A stretch of 64,000 nt of DNA from Spongiivirga citrea. GTDB taxonomy: Bacteria; Bacteroidota; Bacteroidia; Flavobacteriales; Flavobacteriaceae. This document shows, one piece after another, positions 25,418-34,388 of this stretch. Position 1 is the stretch's first letter, and the number at the start of each line of letters is the position of its first letter. The notes below the pieces were generated by a model. The model did no database searches, had not been told where the DNA came from, and saw only the letters and a program-made list of their open reading frames with translations. The position numbers were made by a program, and so were the translations under genes. The stretch spans positions 62,001 through 126,000 of the forward strand of contig NZ_JAABOQ010000001.1 in NCBI RefSeq assembly GCF_010671565.1. Reading direction: 5' to 3'.

Positions 25418-27169
25418 ATGAGAATTCTTATTTTATTTATTTCTGTATTTTCATTTTATTCAATCTCTGGGCAGCAACAATCCAAAATAGATAGTCTTGA
25501 ATCCGCACTTAGACAACAGCCAGATTCGCTTAAGTTAGAGACTTATAGTGAATTGGTAAAGCATCTTTTAAAAACTGACCTAAAAAAGGCGAAAATTGTT
25601 TTAGATAAAAAAATCAATTTGGCAAATAAGATTAATGATATTAGTCTAATTGCTAAAGCAAAGCTTGAGATAGCTGATTATTATACGCTTACAGCAGAAT
25701 TTGAAAATGCTGAGCATGAGTATCTAGAGATTAAAGAGCTATTCCTAAAAAATGGAGATACTCTTCTTGCTGGCAATGTATTAAAGAACATGGTAAAAAC
25801 TCTTATGTATCAAGGCAAATATGAAATGGGCTTGGAAGCAGCACTTGAGTCATTACGAATTAATGAAAAATTTGAGGCGCCTCGTACAAAGCTCATAGGA
25901 AATTATATGACAGTTGGTAATATAGAATCTGTACTTGAAAAATATGAAAAGTCATTGGAGTATTACAGAAAAGCTGAACAAATTGCTATGGAAGAAAAGG
26001 ATACTTCTCAACTAGTAAAAGTAAGGCACAATCTCGGGGAAAATATGAATTGGTTAAAAAGGTATCCTGAGGGTATTCCTTACTTCAAAAGTAATATTGC
26101 TTATTACAAAAAAATGAACAACAAGATCAAATTAGCTTTTACATACAATAGCTTGGGAACCCTTTATTATGAAATGGATAGTATTGGAAAATCAAAATTT
26201 TATATAGAAAGATCACTTAAGCTCACCAAAAAAATGGGAGACTTACAGGGAATGGCCTACAATTCAAGAAACTTAGGAAGAATTTATATGAGGCAAAACA
26301 ATCCTAATAAAGCGTTAGAATTATACAAAATTGGCATGAAACATTCGATACAATCAAAATCAACTGCTATTCTAGTTGCTGATTACAGAAACGTTTCTAA
26401 TGCATACGCTGCCTCTGGTGATTATCTCAATGCATATGAATATCGGTTAAAGCATCAACAATTAAGTGACTCCTTACTTAATGTAAAGAATACGGAAAAA
26501 TTAAATGAACTCGAAATTAAGTACCAAACCGAAAAAAAAGAGGCTGCCCTTGCGTTACAGGAGGAAGAAATAAAAACCCTTAACGAAAAAGCAAAAGTTG
26601 ACAAGCTCAATAAAACGCTATATGCAGGTGGCACGATAGGCGGAATCGTATTATCTGGATTATTATTCTTCGGTTTTCGCCAACGAATGAAGAAAAACAA
26701 AATTGAACGCGAAAAACAAGAAGAAATCTACAAACAGGAAATTGAATTTAAAAAGAAAGAGCTGGCAAGTCAGACACTGCATTTGGTTCAGAAGAACTCC
26801 TTCTTGACGGAGCTAAAGGAAAATCTAGAAAACCTCAAAAGGTCTCCCGATAAATTTAAAATGGAGTTCAAGCGTCTCGTAATGCTGCTTAAAAAAGAAA
26901 GTTCAGGCGACAAAGACTGGGAAGTATTTAAAAGTTACTTCGCTGAGGTACACGACAATTTTGACAATAAACTAAAGTCAGTTTATGCCGATATTTCAGA
27001 AAAGGAAATCCGCTTGGCATCGTTCTTAAAAATGAATCTCTCCACTAAAGAAATAGCTGATATGTTGAATGTATTACCGGATAGTGTGCTAAAATCAAAA
27101 TATCGTCTTAAAAAGAAGTTGAATCTTGATAAGGAAACAGATTTATATGGGTATTTGAGTGGGCTATAG
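25418..27169 (+). CDS. TPR protein with transmembrane helix and C-terminal HTH domain, copy 2
   Basis: This 583-residue paralogue of the preceding gene has the same order: signal peptide (ILFISVFSFYSISGQ), TPR array (about 25-355), coiled coil, transmembrane helix near 401-420, second coiled coil and HTH. From about residue 365 onward the two proteins are nearly identical, whereas the TPR halves are clearly different, suggesting distinct inputs to one shared output. Several DNA blocks match almost perfectly while the membrane segment differs at many synonymous positions. That mosaic fits partial gene conversion. Confidence 0.85.
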   Translation: MRILILFISVFSFYSISGQQQSKIDSLESALRQQPDSLKLETYSELVKHLLKTDLKKAKIVLDKKINLANKINDISLIAKAKLEIADYYTLTAEFENAEHEYLEIKELFLKNGDTLLAGNVLKNMVKTLMYQGKYEMGLEAALESLRINEKFEAPRTKLIGNYMTVGNIESVLEKYEKSLEYYRKAEQIAMEEKDTSQLVKVRHNLGENMNWLKRYPEGIPYFKSNIAYYKKMNNKIKLAFTYNSLGTLYYEMDSIGKSKFYIERSLKLTKKMGDLQGMAYNSRNLGRIYMRQNNPNKALELYKIGMKHSIQSKSTAILVADYRNVSNAYAASGDYLNAYEYRLKHQQLSDSLLNVKNTEKLNELEIKYQTEKKEAALALQEEEIKTLNEKAKVDKLNKTLYAGGTIGGIVLSGLLFFGFRQRMKKNKIEREKQEEIYKQEIEFKKKELASQTLHLVQKNSFLTELKENLENLKRSPDKFKMEFKRLVMLLKKESSGDKDWEVFKSYFAEVHDNFDNKLKSVYADISEKEIRLASFLKMNLSTKEIADMLNVLPDSVLKSKYRLKKKLNLDKETDLYGYLSGL

Positions 27170-27280
27170 TTAGTTTAGAGTTATGAGTTATGAGTTGAAA
27201 TTTCAAAATTGAGATTCATTTGATACCAACCCATTCGCTAAAAAAACCTTAAACTGTAAACCGTAAACTTTAAACTGATG

Positions 27281-27288
27281 TATCTTTG
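27281..27288 (+). promoter_or_regulatory. -7 promoter element for the DCC-family gene
   Basis: TATCTTTG matches TAnnTTTG and ends only five bases before the ATG at 27294. Transcription would begin at or near the start codon, implying a leaderless or nearly leaderless mRNA. Confidence 0.5.
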
Positions 27289-27293
27289 TGGTA

Positions 27294-27710
27294 ATGAATA
27301 TATTTCCAAAAGGTAAAAAGGTGATTTTATTTGACGGTGTTTGCAATTTGTGCAATAATGCCGTACAAACCGTAATTGAACACGATAAAAATGACGTGTT
27401 CCGCTATGCCTCTTTACAATCCGATTTTGGAATGCAGCTTGCCAAAGAAATTGGTGTTGACACCTCTAAAATTGATTCTATCATACTAGTTGATGAGACT
27501 TATGATTATTGGACCAAGTCTTGTGCTGCAATTCGCATTGCGAAGGACATGAAAGGTGCTTATACCCTTCTTTCCGTTTTCTTGATTCTCCCTAAATTTC
27601 TTCGTGATCCCTTTTATGACTTTATTGCTCGAAACCGATATAAATGGTGGGGAAAGCAAGAAAGTTGCTGGTTACCTACTCCTGAGTTGCAGGCGAAGTT
27701 CCTAGGCTAA
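27294..27710 (+). CDS. DCC family thiol-disulfide oxidoreductase-like protein
   Basis: This is a protein of about 138 residues of the DUF393 (DCC) family. The defining motif DGVCNLCN carries a CxxC pair within the first 20 residues, as in thioredoxin-like enzymes, and FRYASLQSDFG and YDFIARNRYKWWG are typical of the family. Cytoplasmic, with no signal peptide. A redox role is presumed, but substrates are not known. A GTG two codons upstream also opens the frame but overlaps the -7 element, so ATG 27294 is preferred. Its stop codon lies inside the first palindromic element. Confidence 0.85.
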   Translation: MNIFPKGKKVILFDGVCNLCNNAVQTVIEHDKNDVFRYASLQSDFGMQLAKEIGVDTSKIDSIILVDETYDYWTKSCAAIRIAKDMKGAYTLLSVFLILPKFLRDPFYDFIARNRYKWWGKQESCWLPTPELQAKFLG

Positions 27711-27826
27711 CCTGCAAGGTGTCGTCTGCCGCAAGGAACGAGCAAAGACCCCCTTGTAGGTTTGAACTGATCAAAGTTATCTAGATGTTATAAGAAACCT
27801 ACAAGGTCTTGAAGACCTCGCAGGTT
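27709..27826. repeat. Pair of palindromic intergenic elements
   Basis: Element 1 (27709-27762) has arms AACCTGCAAGGT and CCCTTGTAGGTT around a 30-nt loop. Element 2 (27796-27826) is a compact 31-bp near-palindrome with arms AACCTACAAGGTCTT and AAGACCTCGCAGGTT. The two elements share the same arm sequence, so they look like members of one family of dispersed palindromic (REP or MITE-like) repeats. They lie between the DCC gene and the DUF4139 gene and could also act as terminators. Confidence 0.7.
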
Positions 27827-27943
27827 AAGTAAGCTTGCTAATCTAAATAAGCTGTTCCCTTTCCATTTAGACCACTTCCCTAATTCATCATTTTTAAAGT
27901 TATAAGCTGATTATACCTTCACCTAAACTTTAAAACTACCATC

Positions 27944-29962
27944 ATGAGATCACTGCTTTTACTCCTAGTATTTTGCACAACTGTCAGTTTTGCAAATGAC
28001 AAAAAGGTCCCTTCTACCATTAAAGAAGTAACAGTTTATTTAAACGGCGCTCAAATTACCCGAAATGCTTCTATTTATTTGGATGCTGGAACTTCAGAAC
28101 TTGTTCTAGAAGGTCTTTCAACAAAAATTGATGAGAGTAGTATTCAACTATCCGGACTGGGAAACGTTTCCATTCTATCCATTGCTTATGACATCAACTA
28201 CTTAGAAAAACCAGAAAGTACTCCTGAGATTAAAGCGCTGGAAGATAGGATTGAACTGAATTCATTGGCGATCTCAAAACTTAAAAACGTAATCAATGGT
28301 CTTAATGAAGAAGAAAATGTGATTCAACTAAACCGACTTGTCACTGGAAATGAAGAGACGCTTGATTTAGAAAAGCTTAAAAAGGTGAGCACCTATTATC
28401 GCGAGCGGATGACAGCGATAAAAAATGAGATTTTTGATACGAATCAAAAAATAAACGATCTAAAATCGGATAGTTCAGCGATCAGAAAACAGCTAGCCGA
28501 AATCAATAACAAACCGCAACAGGAACAAGGTGAAATCAGCATAAAGTTTGATTCGCCTATCGATACCAAGCTAAATTTGACTGTAAAGTATAAAGTAGAT
28601 GATGCTGGTTGGATTCCTAATTACGATATCAAATCAGAAAAACTAGATGCGCCTTTAAAACTGTCTTATAAAGCGCATGTATATCAAAAAACTGGTGAGG
28701 ATTGGGAAAATGCGAAGCTGATACTTTCAACAGGAAATCCGAATATTAATGTAGCGAAACCGAATTTAGATACAAAATACCTCAACTTTGTGGGGCATAA
28801 TTATAAGGCTCGAAGTACTACTAAAAAACAAAAGTACTACTATAATCCATCTGTGAAAAGAATATCGGGAACGGTGACTGATCAAACTGGGCAACCATTA
28901 CCTGGATGTAGTGTTGTAGTAAAAGGAACATCCAACGGAACGCAAACTGACTTTGACGGTAACTACACCATTGATGTCACATCAGGCCAAGTTTTGGTAT
29001 TCTCTTATGTTGGATTTAAAAATATAGAACAACCTATTTATTCATCAATAATGAATATTGGTTTAGAGGAAGATGTGCAAATGCTACAAGAAGTTGTTGT
29101 TACAGGTTATGCATCTGGGGCATCAGGTAACTCATCTAACATAAGAATCAGAGGCGCTTCGTCCTATAAGCCACAACTACCCTTATATATAATTGATGGA
29201 GTTCCTGTTTCTAATTATTCAGAAGGGGATCTTCCGGAAAGTGAGATAAAATCGATGGAAGTTTTGAAAGGTACCGCGGCCACATCTTTATATGGAATTC
29301 GGGCATCAGCCGGCGTAATAATTATAACCACCAAACCTAGCCTAATCGACGAAGGCAAAATCAACACCAAATTCATTATCAAAAAAAGATATTCCATAAA
29401 ATCTGACGCTGATATTACGGTTATTAGAATAGACGATCATGAATTAAATGCAGATTACGAATACTTTACTGCTCCTGTTTTAAATGAGAACGTGTTTTTA
29501 ACAGCACAGATTAAAGAATGGGAAAAGTTACAGCTATTACCAGGCGAAGCCAATATTTACTTTGAAGGCAGCTATGCTGGAAAGACTACAATAGATCCAT
29601 ATGCAATTTCAAGAAAATTAGTTGTCTCTTTAGGTATTGACCCTAATGTAATCGTATCTAGAAAACTAAGACGCAATTTCAAAAGCAAATCGTTTACCGG
29701 TAGCAACCGCATTTTAGATCGAATCTATGACTTAGAGATTAAGAATAATAAGTCTACCGCTATAACAGTCAAGCTAATGGACCGTATTCCGAAATCTTCA
29801 AACAAAGAAATTAAAGTTGATGATATCGAGACCTACACTGCAGAATACGATAAGAAAAAAGGGTTGCTAACCTGGAACTTAGACCTAAAAAGTGGAGATC
29901 AGAAAAAGGAGACTTTTTCGTATCAGTTAAAGTATCCTAGGTATAAGCGGGTTAATTTGTAG
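27944..29962 (+). CDS. DUF4139 (MuiA-like) protein with inserted carboxypeptidase-regulatory and TonB plug module
   Basis: This 672-residue protein has a signal peptide (LLLLLVFCTTVSFA). A DUF4140 domain (about 25-125) starts VTVYLNGAQITRNAS, a coiled coil follows, and DUF4139 begins near 200 (VKYKVDDAGWIPNYDIKSE). At about residues 305-465 the domain is interrupted by ISGTVTDQTGQPLPGCSVVV, a carboxypeptidase-like regulatory domain, then LQEVVVTGYA, IRIRGASSY, LYIIDGVPV and EVLKGTAATSLYG, the plug of SusC/TonB-dependent receptors. DUF4139 then resumes (YSIKSDADITVIRIDDHEL) to the end. There is no beta-barrel. The function is unknown; an envelope surface role is likely. Confidence 0.88.
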   Translation: MRSLLLLLVFCTTVSFANDKKVPSTIKEVTVYLNGAQITRNASIYLDAGTSELVLEGLSTKIDESSIQLSGLGNVSILSIAYDINYLEKPESTPEIKALEDRIELNSLAISKLKNVINGLNEEENVIQLNRLVTGNEETLDLEKLKKVSTYYRERMTAIKNEIFDTNQKINDLKSDSSAIRKQLAEINNKPQQEQGEISIKFDSPIDTKLNLTVKYKVDDAGWIPNYDIKSEKLDAPLKLSYKAHVYQKTGEDWENAKLILSTGNPNINVAKPNLDTKYLNFVGHNYKARSTTKKQKYYYNPSVKRISGTVTDQTGQPLPGCSVVVKGTSNGTQTDFDGNYTIDVTSGQVLVFSYVGFKNIEQPIYSSIMNIGLEEDVQMLQEVVVTGYASGASGNSSNIRIRGASSYKPQLPLYIIDGVPVSNYSEGDLPESEIKSMEVLKGTAATSLYGIRASAGVIIITTKPSLIDEGKINTKFIIKKRYSIKSDADITVIRIDDHELNADYEYFTAPVLNENVFLTAQIKEWEKLQLLPGEANIYFEGSYAGKTTIDPYAISRKLVVSLGIDPNVIVSRKLRRNFKSKSFTGSNRILDRIYDLEIKNNKSTAITVKLMDRIPKSSNKEIKVDDIETYTAEYDKKKGLLTWNLDLKSGDQKKETFSYQLKYPRYKRVNL

Positions 29963-30030
29963 CTACAAATAACGGTTAAAACCGGTCGACTATGCTCGAG
30001 GAGACATAACCACAATATCATAATATTAAA

Positions 30031-30056
30031 AAAGCGCGTCCCAATGGTCGCGCTTT
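30031..30056 (-). terminator. Rho-independent terminator of dnaK
   Basis: The stem AAAGCGCG/CGCGCTTT with a 10-nt loop is followed on the minus strand by six T residues. It starts 36 bp past the dnaK stop and may also stop plus-strand transcripts from the DUF4139 gene. Confidence 0.88.
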
Positions 30057-30091
30057 CTAATATCTATATACTTAATATTAAGTACTCAGTA

Positions 30092-31993
30092 CTATTTCAC
30101 TTCTTCGAAGTCAACATCCTGCACATCATCAGCTGCATCAGCTGGCTCACCTTGACCTGCATCAGGACCTGGTGCACCGCCTTGAGCTTCAGCTTGTGCT
30201 TTGTACATTTCTTCGCTGGCTACTTTCCAAGCTTCATTGATCTTATCTAATGCCGGAGCAATTACATCAAGATTCTTAGTTTCGTAAGCAGCTTTCAATT
30301 CAGTTAAAGCATCTTCGATTGGCTTTTTCTTATCATCAGATAATTTATCGCCAAACTCTTTTAATTGCTTTTCTGTTTGAAAGATCATTCCATCAGCCTC
30401 ATTCAACTTATCTGCTTGCTCTTTCGCTTTCTTATCAGCTTCTGCATTGGCTTCAGCTTCCTGCTTCATTTTTTGAATCTCTTCATCAGTCAAACCAGAA
30501 GATGCTTCGATACGAATGTTTTGTGATTTACCGGTCGCTTTATCAGCAGCTGAAACGTTGATAATACCATTTGCATCAATATCAAAAGTCACTTCAATTT
30601 GAGGTGTTCCCCTTGGTGCAGGTGGAATATCAGCCAAATGAAAACGACCGATTGTCTTATTATCTCCCGCCATTGGGCGTTCTCCTTGCAGTACGTGAAT
30701 CTCAACCGAAGGTTGATTATCAGCTGCTGTAGAGAAGACTTGTGATTTCTTTGTCGGAATGGTAGTATTCGCATCAATAAGCTTTGTCATTACATTACCC
30801 ATTGTTTCGATACCTAATGAAAGTGGTGTTACATCTAGTAACAATACATCTTTCACATCTCCAGTCAATACACCACCTTGAATAGCTGCACCAACTGCAA
30901 CAACTTCATCAGGATTTACTCCTTTTGACGGTTTCTTACCGAAGAATTTTTCAACAGCTTCTTGTACGGCAGGAATACGAGTCGATCCACCAACAAGAAT
31001 TACCTCATCGATATCTCCAGTACTCAAGCCGGCAGCTTTCATTGCCGCCTCACATGGCTGAATTGTTCTTTTTACTAAATCATCTATTAACTGCTCAAAC
31101 TTAGCTTTACTTAATGAACGTACCAAGTGTTTTGGTCCTGTTGCAGTAGCCGTTACATATGGCAAGTTAATTTCTGTCTGTGGTGAAGATGATAGTTCAA
31201 TCTTCGCCTTTTCTGCAGCTTCTTTTAAACGTTGTAACGCCATTGGGTCTTCACGAAGATCCATAGACTCTTCAGCCTTGAACTCTTCAGCTAACCAGTT
31301 GATAATTTTTTGATCAACATCATCACCACCTAAGTGTGTATCTCCATCAGTTGCAAGTACTTCAAAAACGCCATCACCTAATTCAAGGATAGAAACGTCA
31401 TGTGTACCACCACCAAAATCAAATACTACGATCTTTTGATCTTGACCTTTTTTATCTAAACCGTAAGCCAATGCTGCAGCTGTAGGTTCGTTTATAATAC
31501 GACGTACTTTTAATCCTGCAATCTCACCTGCTTCTTTAGTCGCCTGGCGTTGTGCATCATTAAAATAAGCTGGTACAGTAATTACCGCTTCCGTTACATC
31601 TTGACCAAGGTAATCCTCGGCTGTTTTTTTCATTTTTTGAAGTGTCATTGCTGACAATTCTTGCGGAGTGTATAAACGACCATCAATATCTACACGTGGT
31701 GTATCGTTATCGCCTTTTACCACTTTATAAGCTGCGCGTTCTGCTTCTTTTTTAGACTCAGAATACTTATTACCCATAAAACGTTTGATCGAAGAAATGG
31801 TCTTCGTTGGATTCGTAACTGCCTGACGTTTTGCAGGGTCACCAACCTTAATCTCGCCACCTTCTACAAAAGCGATCACCGATGGAGTTGTTCTTTTTCC
31901 CTCAGCATTAGGAATTACAACAGGCTCGTTACCCTCCATTACAGAGACACAAGAGTTGGTTGTTCCTAAATCGATTCCAATTATTTTACTCAT
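30092..31993 (-). CDS. dnaK: Molecular chaperone DnaK (Hsp70)
   Basis: This 633-residue Hsp70 begins [18 protein letters not shown] (phosphate 1 loop). It also has [45 protein letters not shown], the linker [18 protein letters not shown], and a disordered C-terminal tail ending [11 protein letters not shown]. It binds and refolds exposed hydrophobic segments using ATP with DnaJ and GrpE. Neither dnaJ nor grpE is adjacent, as is usual in Flavobacteriaceae, so it is a monocistronic unit with its own terminator. Confidence 0.98.
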   Translation of the reverse strand: MSKIIGIDLGTTNSCVSVMEGNEPVVIPNAEGKRTTPSVIAFVEGGEIKVGDPAKRQAVTNPTKTISSIKRFMGNKYSESKKEAERAAYKVVKGDNDTPRVDIDGRLYTPQELSAMTLQKMKKTAEDYLGQDVTEAVITVPAYFNDAQRQATKEAGEIAGLKVRRIINEPTAAALAYGLDKKGQDQKIVVFDFGGGTHDVSILELGDGVFEVLATDGDTHLGGDDVDQKIINWLAEEFKAEESMDLREDPMALQRLKEAAEKAKIELSSSPQTEINLPYVTATATGPKHLVRSLSKAKFEQLIDDLVKRTIQPCEAAMKAAGLSTGDIDEVILVGGSTRIPAVQEAVEKFFGKKPSKGVNPDEVVAVGAAIQGGVLTGDVKDVLLLDVTPLSLGIETMGNVMTKLIDANTTIPTKKSQVFSTAADNQPSVEIHVLQGERPMAGDNKTIGRFHLADIPPAPRGTPQIEVTFDIDANGIINVSAADKATGKSQNIRIEASSGLTDEEIQKMKQEAEANAEADKKAKEQADKLNEADGMIFQTEKQLKEFGDKLSDDKKKPIEDALTELKAAYETKNLDVIAPALDKINEAWKVASEEMYKAQAEAQGGAPGPDAGQGEPADAADDVQDVDFEEVK

Positions 31994-32059
31994 TGTATGA
32001 TTTTTATTTTCTTAATTGACATGTTTTCTTTACCAATGTCAATCTTTATGCCAATAAAA

Positions 32060-32082
32060 AAAACTGCCATGATGACAGTTTT
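32060..32082 (-). terminator. Rho-independent terminator of the membrane protein gene
   Basis: The stem AAAACTG/CAGTTTT, extendable with G-U pairs, is followed on the minus strand by eight T residues. It lies 94 bp past the stop of the 188-residue membrane protein gene and upstream of dnaK, separating the two. Confidence 0.75.
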
Positions 32083-32175
32083 AGTTTGTAGCAGAAGACA
32101 GTTGCTCTTTTATATTTATGACAATACCATTAGAAATAGTTCATTTCATATTACTTATCAAAGTACTAATGCAGA

Positions 32176-32742
32176 TTAGGCATTCTTAAATGAATAGCTC
32201 CCAAACAATAATCCCACTAATGAAAATGAAACTAAGTAATCGAACACATTTGTGATAGTAAAATCCATCGGGAACATCCACCAGTTCAACATTGCAAAAT
32301 CACTTGCAAAGCCAACTATTAAGCCGATAACAATTACAGTCGTTAAGATTGACTTAATAGATTTATCTGCTAGTTTGGAAACTATGTAAAACAAACCTAT
32401 CACGGTTAAAAGATTAATTACGAAGCCCAAGACAAATTGCATGGGGTCCATTAATTTAGTTGCTCCACTTTTATAGACCATTAAGGCTATTCTCGGACCT
32501 TTGTTTAATTTTTCTTCCATAGCCGCCATAGTTTCCGGTGAATCATCAGCTGGCATACCCGGATAATGATACACCCCGTCTTCTGGCATATCATTTTGCA
32601 TCTTTTGTAAGTCAACTGTTCCTTCAGGAATTTGGGTCAAAGTGTTCCCATGAAATGGCAGTGCCATCCATGATACCATGCTCCAGATAAACAAAATAAG
32701 GGCGCCAAGAATTACGGAAATAATTTTCTTTGAAGTACTCAT
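32176..32742 (-). CDS. Predicted four-helix membrane protein, unknown family
   Basis: This 188-residue protein has helices at about 7-29 (IISVILGALILFIWSMVSW), 102-122, 132-150 and 164-182. A periplasmic loop of about 70 residues after the first helix is rich in Met, Asp and Pro (DMPEDGVYHYPGMPADDSPE). I do not recognise the family with confidence; similar uncharacterised proteins occur in other Bacteroidota. It is a single gene with its own terminator, between dnaK and the divergent serine ammonia-lyase. A small-molecule or stress-related membrane role is conceivable but unsupported. Confidence 0.7.
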   Translation of the reverse strand: MSTSKKIISVILGALILFIWSMVSWMALPFHGNTLTQIPEGTVDLQKMQNDMPEDGVYHYPGMPADDSPETMAAMEEKLNKGPRIALMVYKSGATKLMDPMQFVLGFVINLLTVIGLFYIVSKLADKSIKSILTTVIVIGLIVGFASDFAMLNWWMFPMDFTITNVFDYLVSFSLVGLLFGSYSFKNA

Positions 32743-32841
32743 AATATTGGTTTTTGGTTGGTTTTTCTAATTTATGAAAATTATTAATACCCGGAACTTC
32801 AGGCCATATTGATACAACTGGAATTTATTATTCAATAAATC

Positions 32842-32885
32842 AGTATTCAAAAATCATTAGAAATAGTATTCAAAAATTATATTTG
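32842..32885 (+). promoter_or_regulatory. Promoter and direct repeat upstream of serine ammonia-lyase
   Basis: TATATTTG at 32878-32885 matches TAnnTTTG and lies 26 bp before the ATG. Immediately upstream, the 13-bp sequence AGTATTCAAAAAT occurs twice (32842-32854 and 32865-32877), two helical turns apart, a typical layout for a regulator binding site. Confidence 0.6.
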
Positions 32886-32911
32886 TACCACAATTTTAAT
32901 CCGTTTGTTAG

Positions 32912-34336
32912 ATGGAATGCATTAGCATTTTTGATATGTTAAAAATCGGTGTTGGACCATCAAGCTCGCATACACTGGGGCCATGGAGGGCTGGTCGAAG
33001 ATGGTTAGCAGAATTGAAAAAGAACAATGAATTTAATTCAATTGTTTCTGTTTCCATTGATCTATACGGATCATTATCATTGACAGGAAAAGGTCACGCA
33101 ACTGACATTGCCGTGTTATTGGGGTTATGCGGATATGACCCTCAACTTATCGACGTATCTAAAATTTCAGAGATTGTCGAAACCATCAAATCATCTAACC
33201 AGATCGAATTAGACCAGATTAAAACGGTCTCTTTTGATCCTACCTCTCAAATAATTTTCAATAGAGATTTCAAGGAGTTTCACCCAAATGGTTTAACGTT
33301 TCGAGCCGTTACGGATACTGGTAAAAAAATCGCTTCTACCTTCTACTCTATTGGCGGTGGTTTTGTCGTGAAGGAAGAAAGGCGACGCAAAGAAAAAAAG
33401 TTGGCGAATTTTAAAGAATTTCCAAAACCGATACAAAAGGCTATCGACCTTCTTAACTACTGTAAGAAGGAACAAAAGAAAATATCGGAGATTGTTTTAG
33501 AAAACGAGAAGTCGCTAAGAAGCGATGCTGAAATTGATGAGCGCATTTCAAAGATATGGAACGTTATGCTCGAAAGCATGTACACAGGTTGCCATACTGA
33601 AGGTACGCTCCCTGGTGGGCTAAATGTAAGGCGTCGTGCATTCGATACACATAAAAAACTTATTGGCGATTCCGTTTATAGCAATCCGACAGAATGGATT
33701 ACTTCTATACGAGATACCGAAGTAAAATTCCGCCAAATACTAAAATGGGTGTCCTGTTTTGCATTAGCAGTAAATGAGGTAAATGCATCCTTAGGTAGAG
33801 TTGTAACCGCTCCAACAAACGGCAGTGCTGGAGTAATTCCCGCGGTTATGATGTATTATATGGTCATTGAAAATCACGATGCTAATTTTGACGACATCAA
33901 ACAATTTATGCTGGTTGCTGGTGAGATTGGAAGTTTATTTAAAAAAGGGGCTACCATATCAGCTGCGATGGGCGGTTGTCAAGCCGAGATTGGTGTATCA
34001 TCAGCTATGGCTGCTGGAGCATTAACAGAACTCATGGGTGGTACTCCTGAGCAGGTAATGATCTCAAGTGAAATTGCCATGGAACATCATCTAGGTTTAA
34101 CCTGTGACCCGATTGGTGGCCTAGTACAAATACCATGTATTGAACGAAACGCTATGGGAGCAATTAAAGCCATAAATGCCTGCGAAATGGCATTAGACAC
34201 CGATGCCGCTAATGCAAAAGTTCCTTTAGATAGAGTAATCGAAACCATGTGGGAAACCGCAAAGGATATGAATACCAAGTATAAGGAGACGAGTGAAGGC
34301 GGACTTGCTGTAAAGGTTAGCTTAAGCGATTGCTAG
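32912..34336 (+). CDS. L-serine ammonia-lyase, single-chain iron-sulfur type
   Basis: This 474-residue enzyme converts L-serine to pyruvate and ammonia using a 4Fe-4S cluster. The beta domain opens FDMLKIGVGPSSSHTLGPW. The alpha domain shows MYTGCHTEGTLPGGL, APTNGSAGVIPA, MGGCQAEIGVSSAMA and LTCDPIGGLVQIPCIERNA, which supply the cluster cysteines. Single-chain forms (SdaA/SdaB type) are usual in this phylum. A good -7 element and a direct repeat precede it. It stands alone and is followed by the convergent FabH-like gene. Confidence 0.95.
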   Translation: MECISIFDMLKIGVGPSSSHTLGPWRAGRRWLAELKKNNEFNSIVSVSIDLYGSLSLTGKGHATDIAVLLGLCGYDPQLIDVSKISEIVETIKSSNQIELDQIKTVSFDPTSQIIFNRDFKEFHPNGLTFRAVTDTGKKIASTFYSIGGGFVVKEERRRKEKKLANFKEFPKPIQKAIDLLNYCKKEQKKISEIVLENEKSLRSDAEIDERISKIWNVMLESMYTGCHTEGTLPGGLNVRRRAFDTHKKLIGDSVYSNPTEWITSIRDTEVKFRQILKWVSCFALAVNEVNASLGRVVTAPTNGSAGVIPAVMMYYMVIENHDANFDDIKQFMLVAGEIGSLFKKGATISAAMGGCQAEIGVSSAMAAGALTELMGGTPEQVMISSEIAMEHHLGLTCDPIGGLVQIPCIERNAMGAIKAINACEMALDTDAANAKVPLDRVIETMWETAKDMNTKYKETSEGGLAVKVSLSDC

Positions 34337-34388
34337 AGTTCAGCAAACAGTATTCAGCGACTACCTTCTGTAAATCAAACATTAAAAG

